Below the pieces are notes generated by a model, which was not told where the DNA came from, did not search any database, and worked only from the letters and a program-made list of their open reading frames with translations. 64,000 nt of DNA, from the NCBI RefSeq assembly GCF_012933505.1, contig NZ_JABBNB010000004.1:186001-250000 (forward strand). The letters run 5' to 3'. The stretch is from Gordonia asplenii (GTDB lineage Bacteria; Actinomycetota; Actinomycetes; Mycobacteriales; Mycobacteriaceae). The position numbers and the translations under genes are program-made. Below, one piece after another: positions 52,405 to 60,768 of the stretch. Position 1 is the stretch's first letter. Each line of letters begins with the position of its first letter.

Positions 52405-52751
52405 GTGCCATGTCGATGCGAGTGACTCGGGTCGGCGACGCCGAACGGTTCGATTCGTCGGGGCATCACGGCGTCGTCCCTATGCGACTGCAGGGCGACC
52501 AGTCGTCGCCGACGGACGGATTCACGGTGGTGCTGTCGAACTACGAGTCGGGCGGGGCAGCCGACACGGCTGCGCAACCGGCGGAGACGGTGTACGTGAT
52601 GGTCTCCGGTGAACTGACCTTCGAGAGCGGCGACGACATCGTCCGGCTCGGGCCGCTGGATTCGGTCCACTTCCCGGCAGGCGCCGCGCGCAGTGTCCGG
52701 AACGAGACCGACGAGCCGGCGTCCATGATCGTGATCAGGAGTAAGCGATGA
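52401..52751 (+). CDS. Small cupin-domain protein
   Basis: A single-domain cupin of 116 aa. The second cupin motif is in the region GPLDSVHFPAGAARSVRNET. The first motif lacks the usual HxH pair (SGGAADTAAQPAETVYVMVSG, in part), so strong metal binding is doubtful. The start is GTG 52401 overlapping the FAH-type stop. It may be an isomerase or a binding protein of the pathway. It is coupled to the ligase by ATGA. Confidence 0.8.
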   Translation: MSAMSMRVTRVGDAERFDSSGHHGVVPMRLQGDQSSPTDGFTVVLSNYESGGAADTAAQPAETVYVMVSGELTFESGDDIVRLGPLDSVHFPAGAARSVRNETDEPASMIVIRSKR

Positions 52752-54148
52752 CCGTGCTGCTCACATCGTTGACCGATGTCGTCGACCGACCCGCCGTCAC
52801 AGTCGGATCCGACACGCTGCATCGCGGTGAGCTGCTGTCGGCGGCGGCAGCGGTTGCAGCGCAGGTCAGCGGTGCGTCGGCGGTCGCCATCGACGCGACC
52901 GCGACGATCGAGACCGTGGTCGCGACCGTCGGCTGCCTACTCGCGGGTGTGCCGGCGGTGCCTCTGCCGCCCGATTCCGGTCCGACCGAACGCGCGCACA
53001 TCCTGGCCGATTCGGGCGCACAGCTGCTACTCGGCACGCAGATCGAAGGAGTGTCGATGCCAGCCGTGCAGGTCGACGTCCGGGCTGCGGCGCCAGCGCC
53101 GTCGACCGAGCCGGATCCGGCGTCGGCGGCCTTGATCATGTACACGTCGGGGACCACCGGCGCTCCCAAAGGTGTCGTGCTGTCTCGCCGGGCCATCGCC
53201 GCCAGCCTCGACGGTCTCGCCGATGCGTGGCAGTGGACGGCTGACGACACACTGGTTCACGGACTTCCGCTGTTCCACGTGCACGGACTCGTGCTCGGAG
53301 TGATCGGAGCACTGCGACACGGATCGCCACTGATTCACACGGTGCGCCCGAAGCCACCGGCGTATGCCGCAGCCGGCGGCACACTCTATTTCGGCGTTCC
53401 GACGGTGTGGTCGCGGGTATGCGCCGACGAGTCCTCAGCGCGAGCGCTCACGTCGGCACGGTTGTTGGTGTCGGGCAGTGCGCCCCTGCCGACGCCGGTG
53501 TTCGGCCGACTCGCCGATCTGACCGGCCACGAGCCGATCGAGCGCTACGGGATGAGCGAGACGGTGATCACCGTCAGCACCCGGGCCGACGGTGAGCGTC
53601 GGCCCGGCTGGGTGGGGGTACCGATCGCCGGTGTCTCGTCGCGACTGCGCGACGATGCCGGACACGACGTCGAGCACGACGGCGAGTCCGTCGGGCACCT
53701 GCAGATCACCGGATCGACGCTGTTCGACGGGTACCTGAACAACCGGTCGAAGACGGAGTCGGAGTTCACCGCCGACGGCTGGTTCAAGACCGGTGACATG
53801 GCCGTCATCGGGCCCGACGGATTTCACCGCATCGTCGGACGCGAATCGGTAGACCTGATCAAGTCGGGCGGATACCGCATCGGCGCGGGCGAGGTCGAGC
53901 ATGCGCTGCGCGCGCATCCCGCGGTCGCCGAGGCCGCGGTGATAGGCGTGCCCGACGCCGATCTCGGTCAACGGATCGTCGCGTACGTCGTCGGCGACGA
54001 GGTAACCGAGGGCGAACTGTCGGATTTCGTCGCGTCCACGCTTTCCGTGCACAAGCGGCCGCGGGAGATCCGGCGCGTCGAATCGTTGCCGCGCAATGCG
54101 ATGGGCAAGGTGCAAAAACGTCTGCTCCGCACGGAGAACGATAACTGA
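52748..54148 (+). CDS. AMP-forming acyl-CoA synthetase, short form
   Basis: An ANL-superfamily ligase of 466 aa. IMYTSGTTGAPKGVVLSR is the P-loop. GWFKTGDMAVIGPDGFHRIVGRE and the C-terminal RNAMGKVQKRLL with its lysine are present. The N-terminal domain is short, as in MatB-like and related actinomycete enzymes. It should activate an acid made by, or feeding, this operon. The ATG overlaps the cupin stop. Confidence 0.9.
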   Translation: MTVLLTSLTDVVDRPAVTVGSDTLHRGELLSAAAAVAAQVSGASAVAIDATATIETVVATVGCLLAGVPAVPLPPDSGPTERAHILADSGAQLLLGTQIEGVSMPAVQVDVRAAAPAPSTEPDPASAALIMYTSGTTGAPKGVVLSRRAIAASLDGLADAWQWTADDTLVHGLPLFHVHGLVLGVIGALRHGSPLIHTVRPKPPAYAAAGGTLYFGVPTVWSRVCADESSARALTSARLLVSGSAPLPTPVFGRLADLTGHEPIERYGMSETVITVSTRADGERRPGWVGVPIAGVSSRLRDDAGHDVEHDGESVGHLQITGSTLFDGYLNNRSKTESEFTADGWFKTGDMAVIGPDGFHRIVGRESVDLIKSGGYRIGAGEVEHALRAHPAVAEAAVIGVPDADLGQRIVAYVVGDEVTEGELSDFVASTLSVHKRPREIRRVESLPRNAMGKVQKRLLRTENDN

Positions 54149-54170
54149 GAACCAGATCGGAACAATCGAA

Positions 54171-55301
54171 ATGTTTGAACTGTATGAGGCGCCGACGACG
54201 GCGAACAAACTTCTGGTCACGGCGATGGGCGTGATCGACACCTTCAGCCCCGAGCAGCGGCGGCTGGCGGTTGTCGACGATTTCGCAGATCCGCGCAGAC
54301 TGAACTGGGACATCATTCCCAAGCCGGATCGAACCGGTGTGCCGCTGCACCTGCTGGACCGTCATCAGCGGGTACTGGTCTGGGACATGATTCGGCTGGC
54401 GGTGCCGCTGCGCACGTTCACCAAGATCCTCGGAATCACTCAGCTCGAGCATGTACTTCGTGACTACGAGTACGAGTTTCTCGGACCGGCGCTGCAGAGC
54501 TGGCGCAGTTCGGACTCGTATTTCCTCACGTTCTTCGGTCGGCCTGGCTTCGAGGACACGTGGACGCTGCGGTTTCTGGGGCATCATGTGTGCGTCAATC
54601 TCACGGTCGTCGACGAGCGGTGGGTGGCTGCCACGCCGATGGCGCTGGGTGCACAGCCAACCGAATACGACGGTGTGCTCAAGCCGCTCGCCGACGATGA
54701 AGACCTCGCGTTCGCGCTGTTGAGCTCGATGACCGAGGAGCAGCGTGCGCGGGCTGTGATCCACGACATCGCCCCGGCAGACTTCGTCACCCGGCAGGTG
54801 CCGCGTGTCGGGGCGTACGAGTATCCGGATCACTACGACCTCGGCATGCCCGGTTACACGATCAGCGACGCGGACCGAATCGTGCTCAAATTCGTCCGAG
54901 ACCGCCCGGCCGGCATCGCCGCGGCCGACTTGTCCGGTGAGCAGCGCACGATGCTGCGATCGTTGGTCGATTGCTATCTGGAGCGGTTGCCCAGCGACGC
55001 CGGTGAGCGCCATCGGCGTCAGCTCGACGCCGATGGGGATGACGGCATCTTTTTCGCGTGGGCGGGTGCCGATACCCGCGGAGCGCCGCACTACTTCCGG
55101 GTGCAGAGCGGTCGGTACCTGATCGAAGCGGTGAATGCGGTAGCCGGCGGCAATCATCTGCACTCGGTCCTGCGTGACCTCGACAATGACTTCGCATTCG
55201 GTATCCTCGCGGCGCAGGGCGGCAAAGACACCAAGTGGGGTCGGGCTCATCTGGTGAGTCGTTCGGTGTCGAGTGCGGAGAGCGACCCGGGACTGGAGTA
55301 G
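54171..55301 (+). CDS. DUF3500 family protein
   Basis: A protein of 376 aa. Parts such as WAGADTRGAPHYFRVQSGRYLIE and NHLHSVLRDLDNDFAFG resemble the DUF3500 family, whose function is not established. It has no signal peptide in the chosen frame (ATG 54171), although many relatives are exported. It is the last gene of the hydroxylase operon, 22 bp after the ligase. A catalytic role in the pathway is possible but unproven. Confidence 0.75.
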   Translation: MFELYEAPTTANKLLVTAMGVIDTFSPEQRRLAVVDDFADPRRLNWDIIPKPDRTGVPLHLLDRHQRVLVWDMIRLAVPLRTFTKILGITQLEHVLRDYEYEFLGPALQSWRSSDSYFLTFFGRPGFEDTWTLRFLGHHVCVNLTVVDERWVAATPMALGAQPTEYDGVLKPLADDEDLAFALLSSMTEEQRARAVIHDIAPADFVTRQVPRVGAYEYPDHYDLGMPGYTISDADRIVLKFVRDRPAGIAAADLSGEQRTMLRSLVDCYLERLPSDAGERHRRQLDADGDDGIFFAWAGADTRGAPHYFRVQSGRYLIEAVNAVAGGNHLHSVLRDLDNDFAFGILAAQGGKDTKWGRAHLVSRSVSSAESDPGLE

Positions 55302-55324
55302 CCGGACGATGTCTCGACTACCTG

Positions 55325-55423
55325 TCGACGTCGGGGTTCATCGAGACCGAGATGAACGCGGGCGACCGCAGTGCATGGGTGTCGGGGCAGGTGATCTACG
55401 TGGTCGGCAGCCCGAGGGACTGA
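55325..55423 (+). pseudogene. Relic of a fabG-type 3' end
   Basis: The frame encodes GFIETEMNAGD then WVSGQVIYVVGSPRD and a stop. It matches two separate pieces of the C-terminal part of the 47107-47862 product, with about 50 residues missing between them. Similarity continues past the stop (gactgaccgcgggtcgt against gactgatcgcgagtcgt). No start codon or N-terminal half is present. Confidence 0.8.
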
Positions 55424-55433
55424 CCGCGGGTCG

Positions 55434-55915
55434 TTGTGGTTGTGCGGGTGCTTCCTCCGCTGGTTGTGCGGGTGCTTCCTCCGCTGGTTGTGCGGGCGTT
55501 TCCCTCCGCTGGTTGTGCGGGCGTTTCCCTCCGCTGGTTGAGCGAGCGCAGCGAGTCGAAACCGAATCTCGCGGTGACACAACGACTTCGGCGAGTCCGG
55601 AGCTGGGTGTGGGCACGTTGCCTTGTCGGTGCACGGAGAGGTTTCGACTCGGCTTCGCCTCGCTCAACCAACGGATCGTAGTTGCTCGTGGTGCGCATGT
55701 GACTCGGGTTGAGGTTCGACGATGTCGGTGAAGCTCGACGGTGCGAAACTGGTTGTGGCGCAGAGGTTTCGACACGGGCCTCCGCTTGCGCTCCGGCCCG
55801 GCTCAACCAGCGGGTGGGGCCTTCGCTTGCGCTTCGGCCCGGCTCAACCGGCGGGCACGGGCCTTCGCTTGCGCTTCGGTCCGGCTCAACCGGTGGGTGG
55901 GGGCTGCGGTTCAAC
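55434..55915. repeat. Tandem and family I repeats, gene-free
   Basis: From about 55440 to 55540 a 24-25 bp unit (gtgcgggtgcttcctccgct plus ggtt) occurs four times. It then runs into a family I end (ggttgagcgagcgcagcgag). Further family I copies are at about 55640-55675 and 55763-55915, the latter with three ggctcaac units in series. I see no gene between 55424 and 55936. Confidence 0.85.
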
Positions 55916-55936
55916 CAGCATCGAACGGCGCAAGTC

Positions 55937-56683
55937 CTAGCGCACAAAGCTCCACAGTCGCGGGTAGTCCACCCGCCATTGGTCGAAGCGCACCACCACG
56001 TGCACTTCGTCCTGCTCGACCCGCACTTCACGAAGGCGTGCGTTCGAGCCCAGATTCGTCGGGACCGGGAGCGGGGGGAGTCGGCGGGAGATCGCCACTC
56101 GCCGGCCCCGCCATCGAAGCTCCACGGGACGGATTCTGAGCCGACCGTTCTCGGCGGCGACCTCGACGTCGACCATGCCCAGCAGTGGATGGTGCGTCGA
56201 GGCGATGGTCGCGGTGCGTGCGTCGGCCGAGCTCACCGTGACCGCGCCGGTGTACCGGTGGACCAGGTCGTCGACTTGCGTCCAATCTCCGATGAACGTC
56301 ACGTCGACGGGCGCGGTGACTAGAACCGGACTGATGCCGACGCGCGTGTGCACGTTGTGCAGAGTGGCCTGCGCACGCGCAATATGCAGGCCGTCGTACT
56401 CGACGTCGCGCGCGTTGAGAGTGACGTGGTCGGCCTGGCCCAGCGTCGACGCGAACGGGTCCAGCTTGGCGTTGACCGACGACAATGTGAACGCCATCGG
56501 CTTACCACCCACCGAGGTGCTGATCCGCCGGTCGAGCAGGGTTCCCGAGACCGCCTCGATGAGCGATTCCAAAGGGGAGCGCACGCCCCATCGAGCTGGA
56601 TTCGCGAAACGTGGCGCTACGTCCATCGAGGCGCCCAGGCGCTGCCACCAGTCAGCGCCGGGTCGTGGCCACCGGTCAGCCAT
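55937..56683 (-). CDS. LmeA/DUF2993-like lipid-binding protein
   Basis: A protein of 248 aa with an alternating beta-strand pattern (for example DHVTLNARDVEYDGLHIARAQ in part, then LRIRPVELRWRGRRVAIS) like the DUF2993/LmeA family. LmeA binds phospholipids and is needed for lipomannan elongation in mycobacteria. No signal peptide is evident in the frame used. It lies alone between repeats and the tRNA. The assignment rests on pattern and memory, not alignment. Confidence 0.65.
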   Translation of the reverse strand: MADRWPRPGADWWQRLGASMDVAPRFANPARWGVRSPLESLIEAVSGTLLDRRISTSVGGKPMAFTLSSVNAKLDPFASTLGQADHVTLNARDVEYDGLHIARAQATLHNVHTRVGISPVLVTAPVDVTFIGDWTQVDDLVHRYTGAVTVSSADARTATIASTHHPLLGMVDVEVAAENGRLRIRPVELRWRGRRVAISRRLPPLPVPTNLGSNARLREVRVEQDEVHVVVRFDQWRVDYPRLWSFVR

Positions 56684-56849
56684 CGTCGGCGCGTTGCGGG
56701 GATGAGCTCATGCCTCCACTATCTGCCGTAGGCGTCGCCGCTGTGTAGTTTTCCAGTGACCAGGAGACGAGGCGGCGGCTCTCAGTCACGATGCGCGAAT
56801 GCGTTTGCGTGTCTGCCAGGGGCGTATGGCACAATCGTCACCGCAGTAT

Positions 56850-56921
56850 TCCGCCATGGTGTAATCGGCAACACTCCTGATTTTGGTTCAGGCATTCTAG
56901 GTTCGAGTCCTGGTGGCGGAG
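56850..56921 (+). tRNA. tRNA-Gln (anticodon TTG)
   Basis: A 72-nt cloverleaf. Acceptor arms are tccgcca (56850-56856) and tggcgga (56914-56920), with discriminator g at 56921. The anticodon stem cctga/tcagg holds the loop ttttggt with anticodon TTG. The T-arm contains ggttcgagtcc. CCA is not encoded. The first base pair T-A is typical of tRNA-Gln. Confidence 0.95.
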
Positions 56922-56939
56922 CTTGGTCGCGAGTTTTCA

Positions 56940-57680
56940 CTACTCGCGTGACGACGTCGGCGCACCGTTGCCGACCTTCGCACTCGCCAACAGCCCCAGC
57001 ACATTGGCGGCGTTGGTGACCTTCGCGGACTGCTGCGCCGGTTCACCCAGTTGGTGTGCGACCCAGTCGCGTGCCTTGACCCGTTCGCGCCGACCGGAGA
57101 CGAACCACACGCCGTTAGCCGGCGTGGTGCCCTGATTGACGTAGAGATGCGGCCTCGTCGAGTCGAAACATAGCGAGTCGCCAGCTGTGAGTGAGTGGCG
57201 TTCGAAGTCGATGAGCAGAGTCAATTCGCCCGACAGTATGTAGGCGTGCTCGGTTCCCTCGTGGCGCATCAGCGTCCGGTCGGCTGAGCTGGCGGCCCCC
57301 GGAGCATAGGTCACCAGCAATGTGTCCACATCCGACTGAGGGTCGGTCGCGAGTCGCTCCCAGCGGACGCCATCACTCATTTCGATGACGGGATTGTCGG
57401 CGCCCCGCTGAATGACCGGCGCGCCGCGCAGGCCTTCGTCGGTGGGAACGGGTGCGTCGACGGTAGTGGGGTCGTCGATGCCGAGAAGTTCGTCCAGCGA
57501 GATCCCCAAGTGGGTGACGAGCGAGTACAGCGTACTGACCGATGGCATGGACTTACCGGTCTCGATCTGCGACAGCTGGCTGGCCGAAATGCCGGCGGCG
57601 GCCGCGAGACCGCGCAGACTGACGTCCCGCGCCGACCGTGCGCGGCGCAGCAGCGGGCCGATGTCGTCGTGCATCACCAA
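56940..57680 (-). CDS. XRE-family regulator with C-terminal cupin
   Basis: A regulator of 246 aa. The N-terminal HTH is LLRRARSARDVSLRGLAAAA, then GISASQLSQIETGKSMPSV. The C-terminal cupin has HEGTEHAYILSGELTLLID and LCFDSTRPHLYVN, which bind a small ligand. Proteins of this build (PuuR/SutR-like) sense a metabolite of the operon they control. It is divergent from the 58171-61833 operon. gaacact/tgttcagtg elements lie before both genes. The start may be ATG 57680 or 57674. Confidence 0.9.
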   Translation of the reverse strand: MVMHDDIGPLLRRARSARDVSLRGLAAAAGISASQLSQIETGKSMPSVSTLYSLVTHLGISLDELLGIDDPTTVDAPVPTDEGLRGAPVIQRGADNPVIEMSDGVRWERLATDPQSDVDTLLVTYAPGAASSADRTLMRHEGTEHAYILSGELTLLIDFERHSLTAGDSLCFDSTRPHLYVNQGTTPANGVWFVSGRRERVKARDWVAHQLGEPAQQSAKVTNAANVLGLLASAKVGNGAPTSSRE

Positions 57681-57708
57681 CTCCTGTTCACTCCAGCGAA
57701 AGTATTGC

Positions 57709-57748
57709 TGAACACTATGTCGACGGTAGCAGACTTGGGTGTTCAGTG
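57709..57748. promoter_or_regulatory. tgaacact / tgttcagtg elements before the XRE-cupin gene
   Basis: tgaacact at 57709-57716 and tgttcagtg at 57740-57748 form a widely spaced inverted pair 29-68 bp before the regulator start. Both resemble the compact site at 58094-58108, pointing to autoregulation. Confidence 0.5.
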
Positions 57749-57821
57749 ATGCCGTTCAATTGGGTGCTTCTCCTCGTGGTTAGGGGAGCGGAGGGTGTTC
57801 GTTGGTTTCAGCGTGAACGCC

Positions 57822-58046
57822 TACTCCGTCGGTTGAGCGAGCGCAGCGAGTCGAAACCACTCTGAGTCCAATCCATCACTGTCTCAAGGTATTTGGTGGG
57901 CCTACGTCGTCGACTTACGTGGTTTCGACACGGGCCTGCGCTTGCGCTCCGGCCCGGCTCAACCAGCGGGAGAGGCGGCACTACTCAACCAACGGGGGAT
58001 CGGCCCGGCTCAACCAGCGGGAGAGGCGGCACTACTCAACCAACTG
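57822..58046. repeat. Family I repeats in the regulator-operon gap
   Basis: One copy at about 57822-57860 is in the ggttgagc...gtcgaaacc orientation. A second at about 57921-57972 is in the opposite one. It is followed by two tandem ggctcaaccagcgggagagg units with ggcactactcaaccaac between them. The remaining bases of the 490-bp gap hold the operators. Confidence 0.8.
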
Positions 58047-58085
58047 GCCAGACACGGCCCTTTCGAACACTACGTACACCGACAC

Positions 58086-58117
58086 TTGACAAGCAGTGAA
58101 CACTGTTCCATCATACT
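58086..58117 (+). promoter_or_regulatory. Promoter with GAACA-TGTTC operator
   Basis: A TTGACA box at 58086-58091 and a CATACT box at 58112-58117 (20-bp spacing) enclose cagtgaacactgttc (58094-58108), an inverted repeat gaaca-c-tgttc. A repressor bound here would block polymerase. The ATG of the first operon gene is 54 bp downstream. Confidence 0.6.
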
Positions 58118-58170
58118 TAACACAGTAATGCGCGTCACATCCGGTGGCGCACGACCGGAAGGGAGTACCG

Positions 58171-59040
58171 ATGCAGATCGGGTTTGCAGGCCTCGGCCGA
58201 ATGGGATATCCGATGGCAGCCAACCTCGTGGCGGCCGGGCACAGTGTCTTCGCCTTCGATCCCGCGGCTTCGGACATCCCCGACGGGGTCCGCCTGGTCG
58301 AGCCGGCGGAACTGGCCCGCGGCCCGGTGTCGATCAGCATGCTGCCGAACGGCCCGACCACCCGGCAGCTCGTGTCGGACGGACTTTGCGACGCTCCCGC
58401 GGATCACCTGCACGTGGTGATGGGCACCGTCGGCCCCGACGTCGTGCGTGATCTCGCCGAACGATCCGCGGCGCAGATCATCGACGCGCCGGTGTCGGGC
58501 AGCGTCGCCATGGCGCAGTCGGCTGCGATCACCACGATGGTCGGCGCATCGGCGCAGCAGTTTGCGATCATCCAGCCGATCCTGGCCGCGATGACCGCCG
58601 CGCAGTTCCACGCCGGTCCGGTGGGTGCCGGCTCGATCGCGAAACTCGCGGTGAACACAGTTCTGGCCGGTCTCAGCGAAGCGATCGCCGAGGGCCTGCT
58701 GATCGCGGAGCACGGCGGACTCGACCTCGACTCCTTCTACGACATCCTGAGCGCAGGCGCGGTGGGAGCCCCATACGTCGGTTACAAGCGTGATGCCTTC
58801 CTCTCGCCCAGCACGACGCCAGTCGCGGCGCCGGTGTCCTTGATTCAGAAGGACCTGACGCTTGCGCTGGAACTGGCCGACCGACACGGACTCGACCTTC
58901 CCGGTGCCCGAGCCGCCAACGACGTCCTGACCGACGCGGTGTCCACCGGCTTTGCGAGCGCCGACATGGCCGAAGTGCTGACAGTACTGAAACACAAGGT
59001 CGCAGCGACGTCCGCCAACCTCGTCGACGCCCACGTCTGA
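58171..59040 (+). CDS. Beta-hydroxyacid dehydrogenase (HIBADH/GarR-like)
   Basis: An NAD(P)-dependent dehydrogenase of 289 aa. GFAGLGRMGYPMA at the N-terminus binds the cofactor. The substrate segment APVSGSVAMA and the catalytic Lys in GAGSIAKLAVN are in place. Substrates in the family are 3-hydroxyisobutyrate, tartronate semialdehyde and similar 3-hydroxyacids. GGAAGGGAG precedes ATG 58171. It is the first gene of an operon with SnoaL-like, MFS and alcohol dehydrogenase genes. Confidence 0.92.
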   Translation: MQIGFAGLGRMGYPMAANLVAAGHSVFAFDPAASDIPDGVRLVEPAELARGPVSISMLPNGPTTRQLVSDGLCDAPADHLHVVMGTVGPDVVRDLAERSAAQIIDAPVSGSVAMAQSAAITTMVGASAQQFAIIQPILAAMTAAQFHAGPVGAGSIAKLAVNTVLAGLSEAIAEGLLIAEHGGLDLDSFYDILSAGAVGAPYVGYKRDAFLSPSTTPVAAPVSLIQKDLTLALELADRHGLDLPGARAANDVLTDAVSTGFASADMAEVLTVLKHKVAATSANLVDAHV

Positions 59041-59059
59041 ACCATCGCAGGAAAACGCA

Positions 59060-59458
59060 ATGACACTCGAACCGGCACTCGCACACGATATTTCGACGAT
59101 CCGTCGATTGGAGGCCGAGCGCTACGCGGCAGTCGTCGACGGCGACGTCGAACGTTTCGTCGCACTGGCGCATCCCGAACTCGCCTACACCCATTCCAAT
59201 GCCGTGGTCGACACCCTCGACAGCTACGTCGACAAGCTGCGGTCGGGTTTCTATGAGTATCACCGGATCGACCATCCCATCGACCGGATCATCGTGTCCG
59301 GTGACACAGCGGTGGTCATCGGTGAAATGAACGCCGACATCACCGCCGGCGGAGTGCGAAAGACGCTCGCCAACGCGGCGATGGCGGTATGGGTTCGCCA
59401 CGACGAGTCGTGGTCGCTGATCGGATATCAGCCGACCGTGAAGCCCCCGACCGTCTGA
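59060..59458 (+). CDS. SnoaL-like/DUF4440 protein
   Basis: An NTF2-fold protein of 132 aa: RLEAERYAAVVDGDVERFVA opens, and MAVWVRHDESWSLIGYQPT closes the fold. The ligand or reaction is unknown. It starts 19 bp after the dehydrogenase gene. Small proteins of this type often act as isomerases or dehydratases beside oxidoreductases. Confidence 0.82.
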   Translation: MTLEPALAHDISTIRRLEAERYAAVVDGDVERFVALAHPELAYTHSNAVVDTLDSYVDKLRSGFYEYHRIDHPIDRIIVSGDTAVVIGEMNADITAGGVRKTLANAAMAVWVRHDESWSLIGYQPTVKPPTV

Positions 59459-59509
59459 TCACCGACCGACTGATCACCCACCATTACTCACTCACGGAAG
59501 AAGTATCCG

Positions 59510-60730
59510 ATGCAGCAAAATCGATGGGTCGTACTCGGCGGATGTTTTTTCGCCTATCTCTTCGACGCCCTGGAAATCGTCCTCTTGTCGCTGGCGCTCC
59601 CGGCCATTCGCGATGATATGGGATTGTCCGCTACCCAGGGCGGACTCCTCGCCACTGCGACTCTGATCGGAATCGGAGTCAGCAGCGTGCTCGGCGGATA
59701 TGTCGCCGACAATTTCGGGCGGAAGAAGGCGTTGATCGCCTCGCTGTTGATCTTCGGCGTATTCACCGCCGCGATATCCGTGGTGCCCAATTTCACGGTA
59801 TTCGTGCTTGTGCGCTTTCTCGCCGGTATCGGGCTCGGATCGGTGTGGAGTGTGGTCTCGGCCTATGTGGTGGAGACTTTCGCCGAGCAGCATCGCGGCC
59901 GGGCCGCGGCGTTCGTGATCAGCGCTTTCCCGGCGGGAGGCGCGATCGCCGCGACGATATCGGGGCTGTTCCTGCCGGATTGGCGGCAAATGTTTCTGGT
60001 CGCTGGAATCGCGGTGCTGCTGCCGGTGCTCGTAGTGATATTCACCTTCGGCGAGTCGGAGAGCTGGGCGCGCCGGCAGGAACAGACCGTTCATCGGACG
60101 GTGTCGGTGCGTGACGTGTTGACGCCCGCGCTGCGCCGTCGGACTCTGCTCGGCACATTGATGGCTGCGTTGGCACTGTTCGGCTATTGGGGTGCCACCA
60201 CCTGGCTGCCCACCTATCTGACCGCCGAGAGGGGCTTGGCCGAGGGGTCGGTCGCACTGTTCGTCACGATTCTGAATATCGGCATGTTTGTCGGATATAA
60301 CGTATTCGGTATGGTCGCCGACCGAGTCGGGCGGCGTCGAACCATTGTGCTCACCCTTGTCGGTGTATCGGCGACCCTTCCGATATATGCGCTTACCACC
60401 GACCAGACCGCACTGCTGTGGCTCGGCCCGCTATTCGGCGCATTCACCGCATTCTTCGGGCTGTTCGGCTCGTACCTTTCCGAGCTTTTCCCGACAAACG
60501 TTCGCACGACCGGAGCCGGTTTCTGCTTCAACGTCGGGCGGGGCGTTTCCGCCCTGGCACCCTTCGCTCTCGCCGGGCTGGCGACATCCATCGGTTTTCA
60601 AGGCGGGCTGATCGTGTGCGCGGGATTCTTCGTTCTCGCGGCGATCATCGCGGCGATGCTGCCGGCCGACGGTACCGCACGAGCCGACGCGCCCTCGTCC
60701 GTAGCCACGCCCGCTCGCGCCACCGCATGA
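59510..60730 (+). CDS. MFS transporter, probably organic/aromatic acid uptake
   Basis: A major facilitator protein of 406 aa with 12 hydrophobic helices. The loop 2-3 motif is GGYVADNFGRKKAL, repeated in the second half as MVADRVGRRRT. An acidic residue in helix 1 (FLFDALEI type: YLFDALEIV) is as in acid:H+ symporters such as PcaK and BenK. GGAAGAAG precedes the ATG. The next gene starts close to or within its stop. Confidence 0.9.
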   Translation: MQQNRWVVLGGCFFAYLFDALEIVLLSLALPAIRDDMGLSATQGGLLATATLIGIGVSSVLGGYVADNFGRKKALIASLLIFGVFTAAISVVPNFTVFVLVRFLAGIGLGSVWSVVSAYVVETFAEQHRGRAAAFVISAFPAGGAIAATISGLFLPDWRQMFLVAGIAVLLPVLVVIFTFGESESWARRQEQTVHRTVSVRDVLTPALRRRTLLGTLMAALALFGYWGATTWLPTYLTAERGLAEGSVALFVTILNIGMFVGYNVFGMVADRVGRRRTIVLTLVGVSATLPIYALTTDQTALLWLGPLFGAFTAFFGLFGSYLSELFPTNVRTTGAGFCFNVGRGVSALAPFALAGLATSIGFQGGLIVCAGFFVLAAIIAAMLPADGTARADAPSSVATPARATA

Positions 60731-60768
60731 CGACCGACTCGCAAGGATTCGAGAAGGAGACCGCAGTC

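Noticed and set aside
55235-55324. Coding start for the SDR-like frame ending at 55423
   Set aside because: The frame begins inside the DUF3500 gene and has no SDR homology before 55325, so only the relic is reported.
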